The translations under genes and the position numbers were made by a program. The notes beneath the pieces were generated by a model. It worked only from the letters and a program-made list of their open reading frames with translations. It was not told the origin of the DNA and did no database searches. Positions 1-11,154 of a DNA stretch of 64,000 nt are shown one piece after another. Location of the stretch: NCBI GenBank assembly GCA_946480445.1, contig CAMLJN010000005.1:62001-126000 (forward strand), read 5' to 3'. Each line of letters starts with the position of its first letter. Within the stretch, counting starts at the first letter, position 1. This DNA comes from an uncultured Buttiauxella sp. GTDB lineage: Bacteria; Pseudomonadota; Gammaproteobacteria; Enterobacterales; Enterobacteriaceae.

Positions 1-875
1 TCAAAAGCGTAGCGGCCCTGATGATCGGAGTGGTTGCAGATGTAGTCCGGCTGGTAATCATCAAGAAAACCATACGGCCCGTAGTCCATTGTCAGGCCAA
101 GAATCGACATGTTGTCCGTGTTCATTACGCCGTGCGCAAAACCGACCGTTTGCCAGTGGGCTATCAGCTTTGCCGTGCGCTCAACCACATCCCGGAACCA
201 CAGGTCGTAGCGCTCCGCCAGCCCCACAAAGTGCGGCCAGTGATGTTCAATGACATAATCGGCAAGTTGCTGAACCTTTTCCGGTTCTCGGCGATAGTAA
301 AAATGCTCAAAATGTCCGAAGCGCACATGGCTTTCCGCAACGCGCAGCAACATGGCACCCTGCTCAGTTGTTTCACGTCTTACCGGCGTATCGCTGGTCA
401 CCACGGTCAGCCCACGCGTGGTGGGAATACCCAGCGCATGCATCGCTTCACCGGCAAGAAACTCACGGATCGTGGAGCGCAGCACGGCCCGCCCATCCCC
501 CATACGCGAATAAGGGGTCAGGCCCGCACCTTTCAAATGCCAGTCCATTTTCCGCCCATCCGCAAGCTGCTGTTCCCCCAGCAGAATACCGCGCCCGTCG
601 CCAAGCTGGCCTGCCCAGACGCCAAACTGATGGCCGCTGTATACCTGAGCCACAGGCTGCATACCGGGCAGCAGCGTCTCTCCGCTCCAGATCCCGCCAT
701 GGGCATCATCAAAAAGTGAGGCGTCCAGGCCCAGCTCGGCCGCAAGTTGACTGTTGTGATACAGCAGACGGGCGTTGTGCAATGGCGTAGGGTTTAGCCC
801 GCTATAAAACTCGGGCAATTCATCATGCCAGCTATTTTTAAACACAATTTGTTGCAACGCGGGGTTATCAGTCAT
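1..875 (-). CDS. selO: SelO/YdiU protein adenylyltransferase (pseudokinase fold), C-terminus outside window
   Basis: Reading the minus strand from the ATG at 875 gives an open frame that reaches the left edge without a stop. The N-terminus ([16 protein letters not shown]) and the C-terminal-side segment ending [12 protein letters not shown] match the SelO/YdiU family as I know it. SelO proteins have a kinase-like fold but transfer AMP to Ser, Thr or Tyr of target proteins and are linked to redox stress. The family is about 480 residues, so the last roughly 190 residues lie beyond position 1. ydiV follows on the same strand at 1671, as in E. coli. Identity is from family recognition; activity is inferred. 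Confidence 0.93.
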   Translation of the reverse strand, partial: MTDNPALQQIVFKNSWHDELPEFYSGLNPTPLHNARLLYHNSQLAAELGLDASLFDDAHGGIWSGETLLPGMQPVAQVYSGHQFGVWAGQLGDGRGILLGEQQLADGRKMDWHLKGAGLTPYSRMGDGRAVLRSTIREFLAGEAMHALGIPTTRGLTVVTSDTPVRRETTEQGAMLLRVAESHVRFGHFEHFYYRREPEKVQQLADYVIEHHWPHFVGLAERYDLWFRDVVERTAKLIAHWQTVGFAHGVMNTDNMSILGLTMDYGPYGFLDDYQPDYICNHSDHQGRYAF

Positions 876-945
876 GGCGCCTCCTGACTGACAGTGTAGT
901 GGCTTAGCCCGCATTTAAATACGGGCTAACTGCAAGGTTTTACGA

Positions 946-1671
946 CTAAAGGCTATCTCCGGGAAAGAGGAGTTCAGGCAGTAATTCTGCCTGTACCGCG
1001 GGCCAGAGATTGCCCTGCATAGCCCTGAATCCCAGGTTACGCACGCGCTCGAGCGAGGCCGTATCATCAATTCCCGCGATAAGCAGTGCGCGGCAAAACG
1101 GTGAGAGTTGAGCCTGTATCGCCTGCATAAAAGGCGTAAAAGGCCTTGTCTTAATGAGATGCTGAATAAATGCCTTTTCCAGCATAACCGAAGTAAACAG
1201 CCCGTCAAAAATGGGCGCGGTGGTGGCAATACCAGCGCCAAAGTTTGCCAGCACCAGTGAAAATAATTTACTTATTTCCCGCAGGCGCGGATTCTGGCGG
1301 CCCAGATTTAAATCCTGAAAATTCTCATTAATGGTGAACTCAATAAAAGGCAACTGCCTGATACGCGTAATTAATTCCTCACTGGCAAGAATAGTATCCA
1401 CAATGTTTTCATTTATATTAACCCAGGCTAACAGGCGCTGAGACTTAAAGAAATCTTGCTGATTCTCAAGTAAGGATAACTTTTCACAGAACAAAGTTAA
1501 TTCTTGTTCCGCGTTTAAATGCGGAAGAACCAGGACCGTAGGAATACGTACCGGCGCCTCCACGTTGATAAAGTTAGTGATTAATTCAACGCCAAAAAGG
1601 CCCCCTTCTCCCGTTCGCAGAGGCAGAAAATAAAAATGCGAGCAATAAACAATATCAAGAGAAACCTTCAC
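946..1671 (-). CDS. ydiV: Degenerate EAL-domain protein YdiV, anti-FlhDC flagellar regulator
   Basis: A 241-residue EAL-like protein, close to the 237 residues of E. coli YdiV. Where an active phosphodiesterase has the EAL motif this protein has ELI (FGVELITNF, residues 26-34), so c-di-GMP hydrolysis is not expected. Known YdiV proteins instead bind FlhD and lower flagellar gene expression. The start is GTG at 1671; the overlapping ATG at 1673 would meet a stop at once. It shares with E. coli YdiV the C-terminal core (GIDDTASLERV, LWPAV). The position next to selO is conserved, but the neighbour on the other side is here a LacI regulator rather than nlpC. Confidence 0.88.
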   Translation of the reverse strand: MKVSLDIVYCSHFYFLPLRTGEGGLFGVELITNFINVEAPVRIPTVLVLPHLNAEQELTLFCEKLSLLENQQDFFKSQRLLAWVNINENIVDTILASEELITRIRQLPFIEFTINENFQDLNLGRQNPRLREISKLFSLVLANFGAGIATTAPIFDGLFTSVMLEKAFIQHLIKTRPFTPFMQAIQAQLSPFCRALLIAGIDDTASLERVRNLGFRAMQGNLWPAVQAELLPELLFPGDSL

Positions 1672-1837
1672 ATGCTCACCGTGTTTCTACAGGGGGAGTG
1701 GACATGACCAGGCATGGCACATCCGGCACAGACCAGATTAATTTTAAAGCAATGATATTCACTTTCATCCCTGAAGCGTTTGGATTTTTCTTAAACTCTA
1801 TTTTTAGCTTATCCTGGATACTTACTTATAGCCAGTT

Positions 1838-2812
1838 TTACTCAATAGCACGAACAGAGTCGCGATGGATAATCAAAGGGGGAAATGTTTCCGGCTCACA
1901 ATCTTCATCCAGTAATTTACGGATGGCAAACCCCGCCATTTCACTAATCGGAAAATGTACGCTGGTTAATGCCGGGCGAACAAAAGCGGCCCGCTCGCCA
2001 CTGTCATAACAAATAAGGGATATATCCTGAGGAATGCGTAAACCCCGCTCCGTTATCGCAAGCATTGCCCCGATGGCCATTTCTTCATTACAGCAGTAAA
2101 TTGCCGTTGGCTGTTTGTCTGTCAGCAGGGATGAGGTTTGCAGATGGCCGCTCGGTATGTCGTATTCCCCTTCCAGCACCGCTACAGGTTCAAGCTTTGC
2201 CCGCGCCATCGCCTCCAAAAAACCCTGACGGCGCAGTAAGCTGGACGAGCGGCTGGAGGGGCCATGAAGACAGGCAATGAGCGTATGCCCGGCGTCGATA
2301 AAAACCTGCGTCGCCAGGGCGCTCGCGGCACGATGATCAAAAACTACGCATCGCTCTTCTAGTCCCGGCACCTCTCTGTCGAGAACGATAAATTTGCGCC
2401 CCTGCCAGGCCTGCTGCCGCAGGGTTTCATCTTCAAGGGCGCGAACGTGCAGCACCAGTCCATCGCAGCGCAGATTAAAAAGTTGCTGCATGGCATTCAG
2501 CTCATTATCGGCAAAGCTACGCCCCTGCGTAACCAACAGCTGCTTGCCGTGCCGCTCAGCTTCGCTTTGTACGGTGTCCATCAGCGCGCCGAAAAATCCT
2601 CCGCGATACGATGTGGTCACCAGGCCCAGGGTGTTGCTCTGGCTGGAGGCCAGCGCGCGGGCTGCCGGATTCGGTGAGTACCCCAGTTCGGCTATCGCCG
2701 CCTTCACTTTTGTGCGCGTCTGGGCTTTTACATTTGTGTCGCCATTTACCACGCGTGAAACGGTGGCGCGGGATACACCGGCGCTTGCAGCTACATCTTC
2801 CAGAGTGACCAT
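1838..2812 (-). CDS. Orphan LacI/GalR-family transcriptional regulator
   Basis: A 324-residue repressor-type protein. An N-terminal LacI helix-turn-helix starts at MVTLEDVAASAGVSRATVSR and continues through the hinge (NPAARALASS). It is followed by a periplasmic-binding-protein-like sugar-sensing domain (NTLGLVTTSY, GLVLHV, IYCCNEEMAIGA, SLICYDSGE). I placed the start at 2812 because AAGGG lies 7 nt upstream; an 18-residue longer frame to 2866 lacks the family's usual beginning. No sugar transport or catabolic gene is adjacent, so its targets are presumably elsewhere. E. coli has no gene here between ydiV and nlpC, which points to an accessory insertion. The effector is unknown. Confidence 0.85.
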   Translation of the reverse strand: MVTLEDVAASAGVSRATVSRVVNGDTNVKAQTRTKVKAAIAELGYSPNPAARALASSQSNTLGLVTTSYRGGFFGALMDTVQSEAERHGKQLLVTQGRSFADNELNAMQQLFNLRCDGLVLHVRALEDETLRQQAWQGRKFIVLDREVPGLEERCVVFDHRAASALATQVFIDAGHTLIACLHGPSSRSSSLLRRQGFLEAMARAKLEPVAVLEGEYDIPSGHLQTSSLLTDKQPTAIYCCNEEMAIGAMLAITERGLRIPQDISLICYDSGERAAFVRPALTSVHFPISEMAGFAIRKLLDEDCEPETFPPLIIHRDSVRAIE

Positions 2813-2935
2813 CGGGACCCTTAACAGGAAAGCGGGAAAGCTGATATTACCCGATATCCAGCGCAACGCCTGGGTTCACCCTTGATTTACAGAGGGCTGT
2901 CACGATTTGGCTAAAAAGCGCCAGGAAAAGAAAGG

Positions 2936-2958
2936 AAGCTGGCTCCGGGAACCAGCTT
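2936..2958 (-). terminator. Hairpin after nlpC
   Basis: Seven-base arms (AAGCTGG and CCAGCTT) flank an 8-9 base loop just beyond the nlpC stop. On the minus strand the stem is followed by a T-rich stretch, which fits an intrinsic terminator ending the btu-nlpC unit before the LacI gene. Confidence 0.6.
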
Positions 2959-2963
2959 AATAG

Positions 2964-3425
2964 TTAGATGCGACGTGCCTGCCAGAACTTCTTACGCCAG
3001 TAAACGTTATCCAGCGACGAACGCATCACGCCCCTGCTGGTCGAGGCGTGGATAAACTGATTGTCGGTATCGTAAATGCCAACGTGCAGACCGTTTTCTC
3101 CTGAACCCGTTTTGAAAAACACCAGGTCACCCGGAAGCAGCTCATCTTTGTCGATTTTAGTGCCAATTTCTGCCTGCTGGCGGGTTTCGCGGGGAAGCTG
3201 GAGATCAAACTGATCGCGGAACGTGGTCAGCACAAAGCCGGAACAGTCGACGCCGCGGCGGCTCATCCCGCCGTAGCTGTAGGGCGTGCCGCGCCAGCCG
3301 CTGAGCTGATCATTCAGTTTTGCTATAACGGTTATTGAGTCTGAAAGCCGTGCATTCGGCGGCGGCGCATGGTGGCTACACCCTGCGAGTATCAGACATG
3401 CCACTACAATAAGCCATACGCGCAT
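2964..3425 (-). CDS. nlpC: NlpC, NlpC/P60-family lipoprotein cysteine peptidase
   Basis: A 153-residue lipoprotein with the lipobox LAGC (Cys16 becomes the lipidated N-terminus) and one NlpC/P60 domain. The probable catalytic residues are visible: Cys61 in VDCSGF, His114 in GLHVGIY and His126 in FIHAS. The family cleaves peptide links in peptidoglycan stems or related amide bonds, and the protein should sit in the envelope. It is the last gene of the minus-strand btuC, btuE, btuD, nlpC series, as in E. coli. Its own physiological substrate is not established. Confidence 0.92.
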   Translation of the reverse strand: MRVWLIVVACLILAGCSHHAPPPNARLSDSITVIAKLNDQLSGWRGTPYSYGGMSRRGVDCSGFVLTTFRDQFDLQLPRETRQQAEIGTKIDKDELLPGDLVFFKTGSGENGLHVGIYDTDNQFIHASTSRGVMRSSLDNVYWRKKFWQARRI

Positions 3426-3494
3426 TTCAGGCAGATCCTCACCCGTATTTTAATTTCCAGTAATTTAGCGTTTACCCATGATTTATTGCAAGTT

Positions 3495-4250
3495 TTACCC
3501 TTCCGAAAGCGGGGTAATCAGCATTTTGTGGCCTTCCACCTCCAGGCGCCGGAAAGGCAGATTGTAAGCGGCCTCTAAATGCGTCGGTGACAGGACATCA
3601 TCACCGTTGCCCTGGGCCACCATGTTTCCCGCACGCAGCAACCACGCCTTATGGGCATGGCGCAGGGAGTGGTTTAAATCATGGCTGCTCATAACCACGG
3701 CGATGCCCGCCTCGCACAGCGCCAGAAGCTGGCGATCGAGCGCCGCCTGCTGGGCCACATCGAGGCTGTTCATCGGTTCATCAAGCAGCAAAAGACGCCC
3801 CAGGGGGTTAACCTCCGGATGAATTTGCAGGATCACCGCCGCAAGCCTCACCCGCTGCCATTCCCCGCCAGAGAGCTGATTCACCGGGCGGGCGAGCTTG
3901 TCCGTCAGCCAAAACGCTTCGGCAAGCGCCTGGGTCACAGATTCTGCGCCGGGGGCAGACTGGTGCAGCTGCAGATAATGCCAGACCGGCATCGCAAAAG
4001 GAGCAATCTGCTGCTGGGTGAGATAAGCCCGGGTGCGGGCTAAGGCCTGGGATGTCCACGCCTCCAGGGGGAGGTCGTTGAGCACGATCTCCCCCTGCCC
4101 CGCAGACAGGCCAGCCATGCGCGCAAGAAGCGTACTTTTCCCGGCGCCGTTAGGCCCGACGAGATGCACCAGCTCCCCGGGCTTAACCATGGCGGAAATC
4201 GGCCCGAGCCGCCCGGCAACCGCAACATCGGTTAACTGCAACAGCGGCAT
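3495..4250 (-). CDS. btuD: BtuD, vitamin B12 ABC transporter ATPase
   Basis: A 251-residue ABC ATPase (E. coli BtuD has 249). Walker A is GPNGAGKST at residues 32-40, the Q-loop is at YLTQQQ near 76-81, the signature LSGGE is at 126-130, Walker B is LLLLDEP at 153-159 and the switch His is His190. It powers cobalamin import through BtuC with the periplasmic binder BtuF, which is encoded elsewhere. It starts 3 nt after the btuE stop, so the two are probably translated from one transcript. Confidence 0.95.
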   Translation of the reverse strand: MPLLQLTDVAVAGRLGPISAMVKPGELVHLVGPNGAGKSTLLARMAGLSAGQGEIVLNDLPLEAWTSQALARTRAYLTQQQIAPFAMPVWHYLQLHQSAPGAESVTQALAEAFWLTDKLARPVNQLSGGEWQRVRLAAVILQIHPEVNPLGRLLLLDEPMNSLDVAQQAALDRQLLALCEAGIAVVMSSHDLNHSLRHAHKAWLLRAGNMVAQGNGDDVLSPTHLEAAYNLPFRRLEVEGHKMLITPLSEG

Positions 4251-4253
4251 AGC

Positions 4254-4802
4254 TTACTTCGCCAGCGCAAGCTTAATGGCTTCCATCACAATAGGATCTT
4301 CCGGCGTCATATCCGGCGAGAAACGCTGGACGACCTGCCCGTTGCGGCCAACGAGGAACTTTTCAAAGTTCCACAAAATATCGTCCGGATAAAGCGGCGC
4401 GCGGCCTTTACTGCTCATCCGCTCATAGAAACCACTGCTTTCGGGAGCCACGGCGGTAGGAGCCGCGGCCACCAGCTTCCGGTAGAGCGGGTGGCGATGT
4501 TCCCCGTTCACGTCCAGCTTGCTGAACATCGGGAAGGTAACGCCGTAGGTGGTGCTGCAGAAGGTTTTTATTTCTTCTTCGCTGCCTGGCTCCTGACCGA
4601 GGAACTGATTGCAGGGAAAACCAAGCACCGAGAACCCCTCTTTTTCCCAGGCCTTATGGATATTTTCCAGCTGTTCGTACTGCGGCGTTAACCCGCATTT
4701 TGACGCAACATTCACCAGCAGCAGCACCTTTCCCTTCCAGCGCTCAAGCGTGGTCGTCTCGCCATCAATCGTTTTGATTTCAGTGTTCAGAATGTCCTGC
4801 AT
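4254..4802 (-). CDS. btuE: BtuE, glutathione/thioredoxin peroxidase
   Basis: A 182-residue glutathione-peroxidase-fold protein. The peroxidatic Cys36 sits in the family motif NVASKCGLTPQY, and the motif FPCNQFLGQEPG follows. Known BtuE proteins reduce lipid and other hydroperoxides with thioredoxin or glutathione. Despite its name and its place between the B12 transport genes it is not needed for B12 uptake in E. coli. A 151-bp gap separates it from btuC upstream, leaving room for its own promoter; the sequence there shows nothing I can assign firmly. Confidence 0.94.
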   Translation of the reverse strand: MQDILNTEIKTIDGETTTLERWKGKVLLLVNVASKCGLTPQYEQLENIHKAWEKEGFSVLGFPCNQFLGQEPGSEEEIKTFCSTTYGVTFPMFSKLDVNGEHRHPLYRKLVAAAPTAVAPESSGFYERMSSKGRAPLYPDDILWNFEKFLVGRNGQVVQRFSPDMTPEDPIVMEAIKLALAK

Positions 4803-4953
4803 AGCATCCCCTCAATAATAAAGCGCGGTCTGACAACGCAAAAAAACATAGCCAGCTAAGTGACCGGTTGGCCTTTAATCATAGCCATATCGCACCAGGA
4901 TTATCGTTCTTTTTGTAACAAACAGGCACGGACAGGCTGGTTTGCCAGCGGGC

Positions 4954-5937
4954 TTAACGGGCGTTAGCCTTCAGCAGCAGCCAGATAAAAACGGGAGCGC
5001 CCAACGTCGCCGTGACCACGCCTATTGGCAATTCTGCAGAGTTAAGAGCAAGGCGGGCAATAACATCGGCCCCCAACAGCACAGAAGCCCCGGCAAGCGC
5101 GCTGGCCGGCAGTAAAATACGGTGATCGGTCAGCCCTTTGAGCCTCAGCATATGGGGGATCACCAGGCCGACAAATCCTATCGCCCCGGCAAGCGCCACG
5201 CTAACGCCTACCAGCCATCCCGTGGCAATCACCAGAATATTCCGCCACGCCCATACCGACAACCCAAGCTGACGAGCAGAGGTTTCACCCAGCGCCATAA
5301 GATTTAAGGGCGCATGCTTGCGACACAGCCAGGTAATCACCGGCAGTAATGTCACCATCAGCCACCACTGACGCCAGTCCACGCCGCCAAATCCCCCCAT
5401 CATCCAGTACATTAACTGGCGAAGATCGAGGCTGGTGCTGAAATACACAGCCCAGGTCATCAGCGCGCTGCAAATAATCCCCAGCGCAACGCCCGCCAGC
5501 AGCAGGCGACTGGTAGAAAGATGGCGGCGAGAAAAACGCAGCAGAATGAGGGTAATAAACAGCGCGCCGATAATGGCGCACAAACCTAAAGCCCAGGTGG
5601 GCAACATCCCCTGGCCGAGCAAAACGCCTGCAATGAGCGCCACGCCCGCACCGTTAGAAACGCCAAGCAACCCCGGTTCGGCAAGTGGGTTTTCAAACAG
5701 CGCCTGCATAATGGTGCCGGAAATAGCCAGCGCCGCTCCCACCAGCAAAACGGCCAGCGTGCGGGGCAGCCTGATCTGCCAGACAAACAGCCGGGCTTCC
5801 TCGCTCCACCATCTCAGGGGCGAGAACCACTGGTCGCCTGCGCACAAGCTCAATGCGCTCATGCCAGCCGTGGCCGTCATTAAAATAATGAGCCACAGGC
5901 GTTCATGACGGCGCTGTCGAAAGACATAAGTGAGCAT
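4954..5937 (-). CDS. btuC: BtuC, vitamin B12 ABC transporter permease
   Basis: A strongly hydrophobic protein of the FecCD permease family, 327 residues from the ATG at 5937 (E. coli has 326). Several membrane helices are visible, with the conserved stretches [29 protein letters not shown] and [13 protein letters not shown]. It forms the membrane channel of the BtuCDF cobalamin importer. Another in-frame ATG five codons upstream (5952) is possible; neither start has a convincing ribosome binding site, and 5937 is preferred for its length. In E. coli ihfA lies directly upstream; here a fosA gene intervenes on the other strand. Confidence 0.94.
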   Translation of the reverse strand: MLTYVFRQRRHERLWLIILMTATAGMSALSLCAGDQWFSPLRWWSEEARLFVWQIRLPRTLAVLLVGAALAISGTIMQALFENPLAEPGLLGVSNGAGVALIAGVLLGQGMLPTWALGLCAIIGALFITLILLRFSRRHLSTSRLLLAGVALGIICSALMTWAVYFSTSLDLRQLMYWMMGGFGGVDWRQWWLMVTLLPVITWLCRKHAPLNLMALGETSARQLGLSVWAWRNILVIATGWLVGVSVALAGAIGFVGLVIPHMLRLKGLTDHRILLPASALAGASVLLGADVIARLALNSAELPIGVVTATLGAPVFIWLLLKANAR

Positions 5938-6100
5938 TAGGGCCGGGTCCATAGGGTTGTAATCAGGCTGCTGATTTTACGGGGAGTTTGTCCGGGAGAA
6001 CAAGTAAAGAAAGCCGCCTGTCTTTTTACACACTGGCTTTCCATGCTGTCACGCCTTCGTGTATTTTTAGAACGACAGGCATCAGTGAGACTTACGCAAC

Positions 6101-6499
6101 ATGTTGACCGGACTAAATCATCTTACCCTCGCCGTAAGCGATGTGGCTCGCAGCTTCGACTTCTATAGCCATGTGCTGGGTTTCACGCCCAGGGCTAAAT
6201 GGGCAAAGGGGGCTTATTTATCCTTAGGGGAGCTTTGGCTGTGCTTATCCCACGATAAAACAGACATAAAACAGGATTACACCCATTACGCCTTCACGCT
6301 GTCCGCACAGCATCTTGCCCGGTTCAGGGAAAAGCTTGGGGCGGCCAATGTCAGGGAGTGGAAAGAGAACAAGAGTGAAGGTGACTCAATTTATTTCCTC
6401 GATCCCGATGGCCACCGGCTGGAAGCCCACTGCGGCGATCTGGTATCCCGCCTCCTCGCCTGCCAGGAACACCCCTATGACGGCATGGTTTTCTACTGA
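6101..6499 (+). CDS. fosA: FosA-type fosfomycin glutathione transferase
   Basis: A 132-residue vicinal-oxygen-chelate (glyoxalase-fold) protein whose beginning, [14 protein letters not shown], is nearly that of Pseudomonas FosA. Residues matching the known metal ligands are present: His7, His62 and Glu108. So is the potassium-binding loop SEGDS (92-96), with Thr9, Lys88 and Arg117 at the fosfomycin-contact positions. FosA adds glutathione to the epoxide of fosfomycin. With all these residues intact an active enzyme is likely. It is a single plus-strand gene set into the btuC-ihfA gap, with no mobile element beside it, so it looks like a long-resident chromosomal gene. Confidence 0.9.
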   Translation: MLTGLNHLTLAVSDVARSFDFYSHVLGFTPRAKWAKGAYLSLGELWLCLSHDKTDIKQDYTHYAFTLSAQHLARFREKLGAANVREWKENKSEGDSIYFLDPDGHRLEAHCGDLVSRLLACQEHPYDGMVFY

Positions 6500-6526
6500 T
6501 GAAAAGCGGTTCTCCCGCGCGAAAAG

Positions 6527-6552
6527 AAAAAGGCCGCAGAAGCGGCCTTTTT
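6527..6552. terminator. Bidirectional terminator between fosA and ihfA
   Basis: Perfect 7-bp stem AGGCCGC / GCGGCCT with the 4-base loop AGAA. A run of A precedes it and a run of T follows it, so it can end fosA transcription on the plus strand and pheT-ihfA transcription on the minus strand. Confidence 0.85.
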
Positions 6553-6564
6553 GGTTATCTCAGG

Positions 6565-6864
6565 TTACTCGTCTTTTGGCGACGCGTTTTCAACCCGACT
6601 CTTCAACTTCTGACCTGGTCGGAACGTCACCACACGGCGTGCCGTGATGGGAATGTCTTCACCGGTCTTCGGGTTACGCCCGGGACGTTGGTTTTTATCG
6701 CGTAAGTCAAAATTACCAAAGCCCGATAGTTTGACCTGCTCACCGTTTTCCAGAGCGCGACGGATCTCTTCGAAAAACAGCTCTACCAGCTCTTTAGCGT
6801 CTCGTTTGCTAAGCCCAAGCTTATCAAACAGATATTCTGACATTTCAGCTTTTGTAAGCGCCAT
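6565..6864 (-). CDS. ihfA: Integration host factor alpha subunit
   Basis: A 99-residue HU/IHF-family DNA-bending protein ([20 protein letters not shown]). It has the conserved beta-arm segment containing [17 protein letters not shown], where the intercalating Pro-containing tip lies. With IhfB it bends DNA sharply at specific sites and helps sigma-54 promoters, replication and site-specific recombination. It starts 4 nt after the pheT stop, the arrangement known from E. coli, where ihfA is also transcribed from promoters inside the pheT region. Confidence 0.97.
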
Positions 6865-6868
6865 ACGT

Positions 6869-9256
6869 TCAATCCCTCAATGATGCCTGGAATCGCTCTT
6901 TTAATGCCTCTACACATTTTGCAACGGTAGCGGCAATCTCCTCTTCTTCGAGTGTACGGCCCGTATCCTGAAGGATAAGGCTTATGGCGAGGCTCTTGTA
7001 ACCTTCTGCTACGCCTTTGCCACGGTACACATCAAACAAGTTTACGCCAACTACCTGATTTGCGCCAACTTTCTTACATTCGCCCAAAATATCTGCGGCG
7101 GGAACGTTTTCAGCGACCACCACGGCGATGTCGCGGCGGTTGGCCGGGAAGCGCGAAATTTCCTGCGCATCAGGCACCATGCGGTCTGCGACCTTGTTCC
7201 ACAGGACTTCAAACACCAGGGTGCGACCGTTAAGAGAAAGCTTACGTTCCAGCTCCGGATGCACAACGCCAATGAAACCAACGTATTCCCCGTGTAAATA
7301 AATTGCAGCACTTTGGCCTGGATGCAGGGCCGGGTTGCTCGCCACCCGGAATTCAATCTCTGAAAGTTTACCGGTCAGCTCAAGAACTGACTCCAGATCG
7401 CCTTTCAAGTCATAGAAGTCGACGGTATCACGCGCCAGATCCCAGTGTTCTTCGTAGCGGTTGCCACAGATGGCCCCACCCAGCATAAGATCCTGACGGA
7501 TACCGAGGTCTGCCTGAGTATCAGGTACAAAGCGCAGACCCGCTTCGAAGATACGCGCGCGGCTCTGCTGGCGATTCTGGTTATAAACTACCGTGCCCAG
7601 CAGACCGGTCAGCAGTGACAGGCGCATCGCGGACATATCGCTGGAAATCGGGTTAGGCAGCAGCAGATGTTCTTCGCCCGGGTGCAGCAGCTGCTGCATT
7701 TTAGGATCAACGAAGCTATAGGTGATCACTTCCTGGTAGCCTTTGTCCACCAGCATGGTCTTCACACGCTTAAGGGAAAGATCCGCTTCGCGGTGGGTCC
7801 CCATCACTAAGCCTGCCTGAACGGGTGCATCCGGAATGCTGTTATAGCCGTAAACGCGAGCCACCTCTTCTACCAGATCTTCTTCAATCTGCATGTCAAA
7901 ACGCCAGCTCGGCGCTACGGCGGTCCAACAATCCTGCCCTTCGGTTACTTCGCAGCCCAGACGGCGCAGAATGTCGCCGACCTGCGCATCTTCAATATGA
8001 TGACCAATCAGTCGGTCAAGTTTGCTGCGGCGCAAGGTGATGGTGGCAGGTTTTGGCAGATGCGCTTCGCTTGTCACATCGATCACCGGCCCTGCTTCAC
8101 CGCCGCACAGCTCGATCAGCAGGCGGGTGGCACGCTCCATCGCCTTATATTGCAGCGCTGAATCCACACCGCGCTCATAGCGGTGAGAAGCGTCAGTGTG
8201 CAAACCATGACGACGGGCACGTCCGGTGATGGATAGCGGGCTGAAGAAGGCGCATTCCAGCAGGACATTACGGGTTTCACCGTTCACGCCGGAATGCTCA
8301 CCGCCAAAAATACCGCCCATCGCCAGCGCTTTATGCTGGTCGGCAATCACCAGCGTATCCGCGTTTAATTTCGCTTCGTTGCCGTCGAGCAGCTTCAGGG
8401 TTTCGCCCTCTTCCGCCATACGCACCACGATACCGCCGTCGATGCGGTCAAGATCGAACGCATGCATAGGCTGGCCAAGTTCCAGCAGGACATAGTTGGT
8501 TACGTCAACCACGGCATCAATGGAGCGAATACCGCAGCGACGCAGCTTCTCTTTCATCCACAGCGGGGTTGGCGCCTTAACGTTGATGCCCTTCACTACG
8601 CGGCCCAGATAACGCGGACAGGCTTGCGCAGCCTCAACGCGAATCGGCAGCGTATCAGTAATGGTGGCAGCAACAGCCACCATTTCTGGTTCAATCAGCG
8701 GCAGCTTATTGAGTACGGCGACGTCACGAGCAACGCCGATAATGCCCAGGCAATCGGCACGGTTTGGCGTAACGCTGATTTCGATAGTGTTATCGTCAAG
8801 CTGTAAATATTCGCGAATATCCGTTCCGATCGGCGCATCAGCTGGCAGCTCGATGATCCCTTCATGGTCATCGGTAATGCCCAACTCGGAGAAAGAGCAC
8901 AGCATCCCTTCAGAAGGTTCGCCGCGCAGCTTAGCCGCTTTAATTTTAAAATCGCCCGGTAGCACCGCGCCCACCGTTGCCACGGCCACTTTCAGGCCCT
9001 GACGGCAGTTTGGCGCACCGCAGACGATGTCGAGCAGACGCTCACCGCCGACGTTTACTTTTGTCACACGCAGTTTGTCAGCGTTAGGGTGCTGGCCGCA
9101 TTCGACAACCTCACCAACCACTACGCCGTTGAATGCACCGGCAACCGGGTCAACGCCGTCGACCTCCAGACCTGCCATGGTGATCTGATCGGAAAGCGCT
9201 TCACTGCTGTTGGCTGGATTTACCCATTCGCGTAACCAGAGTTCACTGAATTTCAT
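6869..9256 (-). CDS. pheT: Phenylalanyl-tRNA synthetase beta subunit
   Basis: A 795-residue protein, the full length of the bacterial beta subunit. The N-terminal part ([14 protein letters not shown]) leads into the tRNA-binding OB-fold domain around residues 40-150 ([18 protein letters not shown]). The B3/B4 editing region (about 210-390) and the B5 domain follow. The C-terminal anticodon-binding FDX-ACB domain lies around 700-795 ([14 protein letters not shown]). It pairs with PheS in an alpha2-beta2 enzyme that charges tRNA-Phe. It lies 13 nt downstream of pheS in the same operon. Confidence 0.98.
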
Positions 9257-9269
9257 TGGATATCCCGCC

Positions 9270-10432
<1,163 letters not shown>

Positions 10433-10475
10433 GTTTTTTACCCTTCGATAAGAAAATATTCACGAAAACCAGCCT

Positions 10476-10504
10476 ATTGGAAAACTAAATGAGCCCGATG
10501 TCAA
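10476..10504 (-). promoter_or_regulatory. Probable promoter of pheM-pheST
   Basis: The minus strand shows a perfect -35 TTGACA (10499-10504) and, after a 17-bp spacer, TCCAAT (10476-10481) as a weak -10. Transcription would start about 35-40 nt before the pheM start codon. The spacing is ideal, but the -10 matches only four of six positions. Confidence 0.6.
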
Positions 10505-10653
10505 CCGGTTATTGATGGATAAACACAGCTTCTCATGATGGCCATTCGGGCATTTGTCCTAATTTTATGCAAATCAACCCTCCCGGTTTACATTGGTCGT
10601 CGGGATGTTATTTTGAACGCGTCAACCACACGATGAATAAGGATATTTCACTT

Positions 10654-11154
10654 ATGGCAGATGCTATCATCTCTTTTGGTCCAAATGCACAGAGAAGTGC
10701 AGTCAGCACGCATGCAATGAATGTACTCAAGAATATCTGTGCTACGGCTGGCGTCACCAGAGCCACCATCAGCAGTACAGCACGTAGCATTGAGTCTCAG
10801 GCTAGAATTATGTACAACAATATTGAACGATACGGTGTAGCCCAGCAAAAACGCCTCTATCGTGCGCCGGGACAGGCTGTGATTAACACTTATGCGGCCG
10901 CTAAAAATGAAGGATTAAGTCCAACAGCGATTCAGGCGAGAATGACGGCGAAAATCCGCAGCCTCGGTCCGGCAAGCGTATCGAGACATCTCGATCAGGG
11001 CGGTGGACGCATTACCATTGACGTAGCGCCCAGCTCCATTTCTCCCGTCTCCGCGAGAAGCGATTTTGTCCGCGCGGTCCAGGCTCATCCTAAAGTAGAC
11101 CATTTTCTTCAGCCCCCCAGAGATCCTGCTTATCACCTGGAGATCGTCCTATGA
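10654..11154 (+). CDS. M15-like (D-Ala-D-Ala carboxypeptidase-type) metallopeptidase, putative toxin
   Basis: A 166-residue protein from the ATG at 10654, which has AGGA 10-11 nt upstream; an in-frame ATG at 10633 and a longer frame from 10567 lack good binding sites. The C-terminal half carries a pattern recalling M15 zinc peptidases. His112 lies in VSRHLD and Asp123 in ITIDVAP, and a late His161 lies in DPAYHLEI: a possible His-Asp-His zinc set. There is no signal peptide. Its stop overlaps the next start as ATGA, so the two genes are translationally coupled. A toxin acting on peptidoglycan, such as a type VI effector, is an inference from this layout. A housekeeping or phage-derived hydrolase is the alternative. 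Confidence 0.6.
   Translation: MADAIISFGPNAQRSAVSTHAMNVLKNICATAGVTRATISSTARSIESQARIMYNNIERYGVAQQKRLYRAPGQAVINTYAAAKNEGLSPTAIQARMTAKIRSLGPASVSRHLDQGGGRITIDVAPSSISPVSARSDFVRAVQAHPKVDHFLQPPRDPAYHLEIVL

Noticed and set aside
1698..2009. 103-codon plus-strand ORF between ydiV and the LacI gene
   Set aside because: It mostly overlaps the end of the LacI gene in reverse, and the product shows no domain, although a G-rich sequence precedes it.
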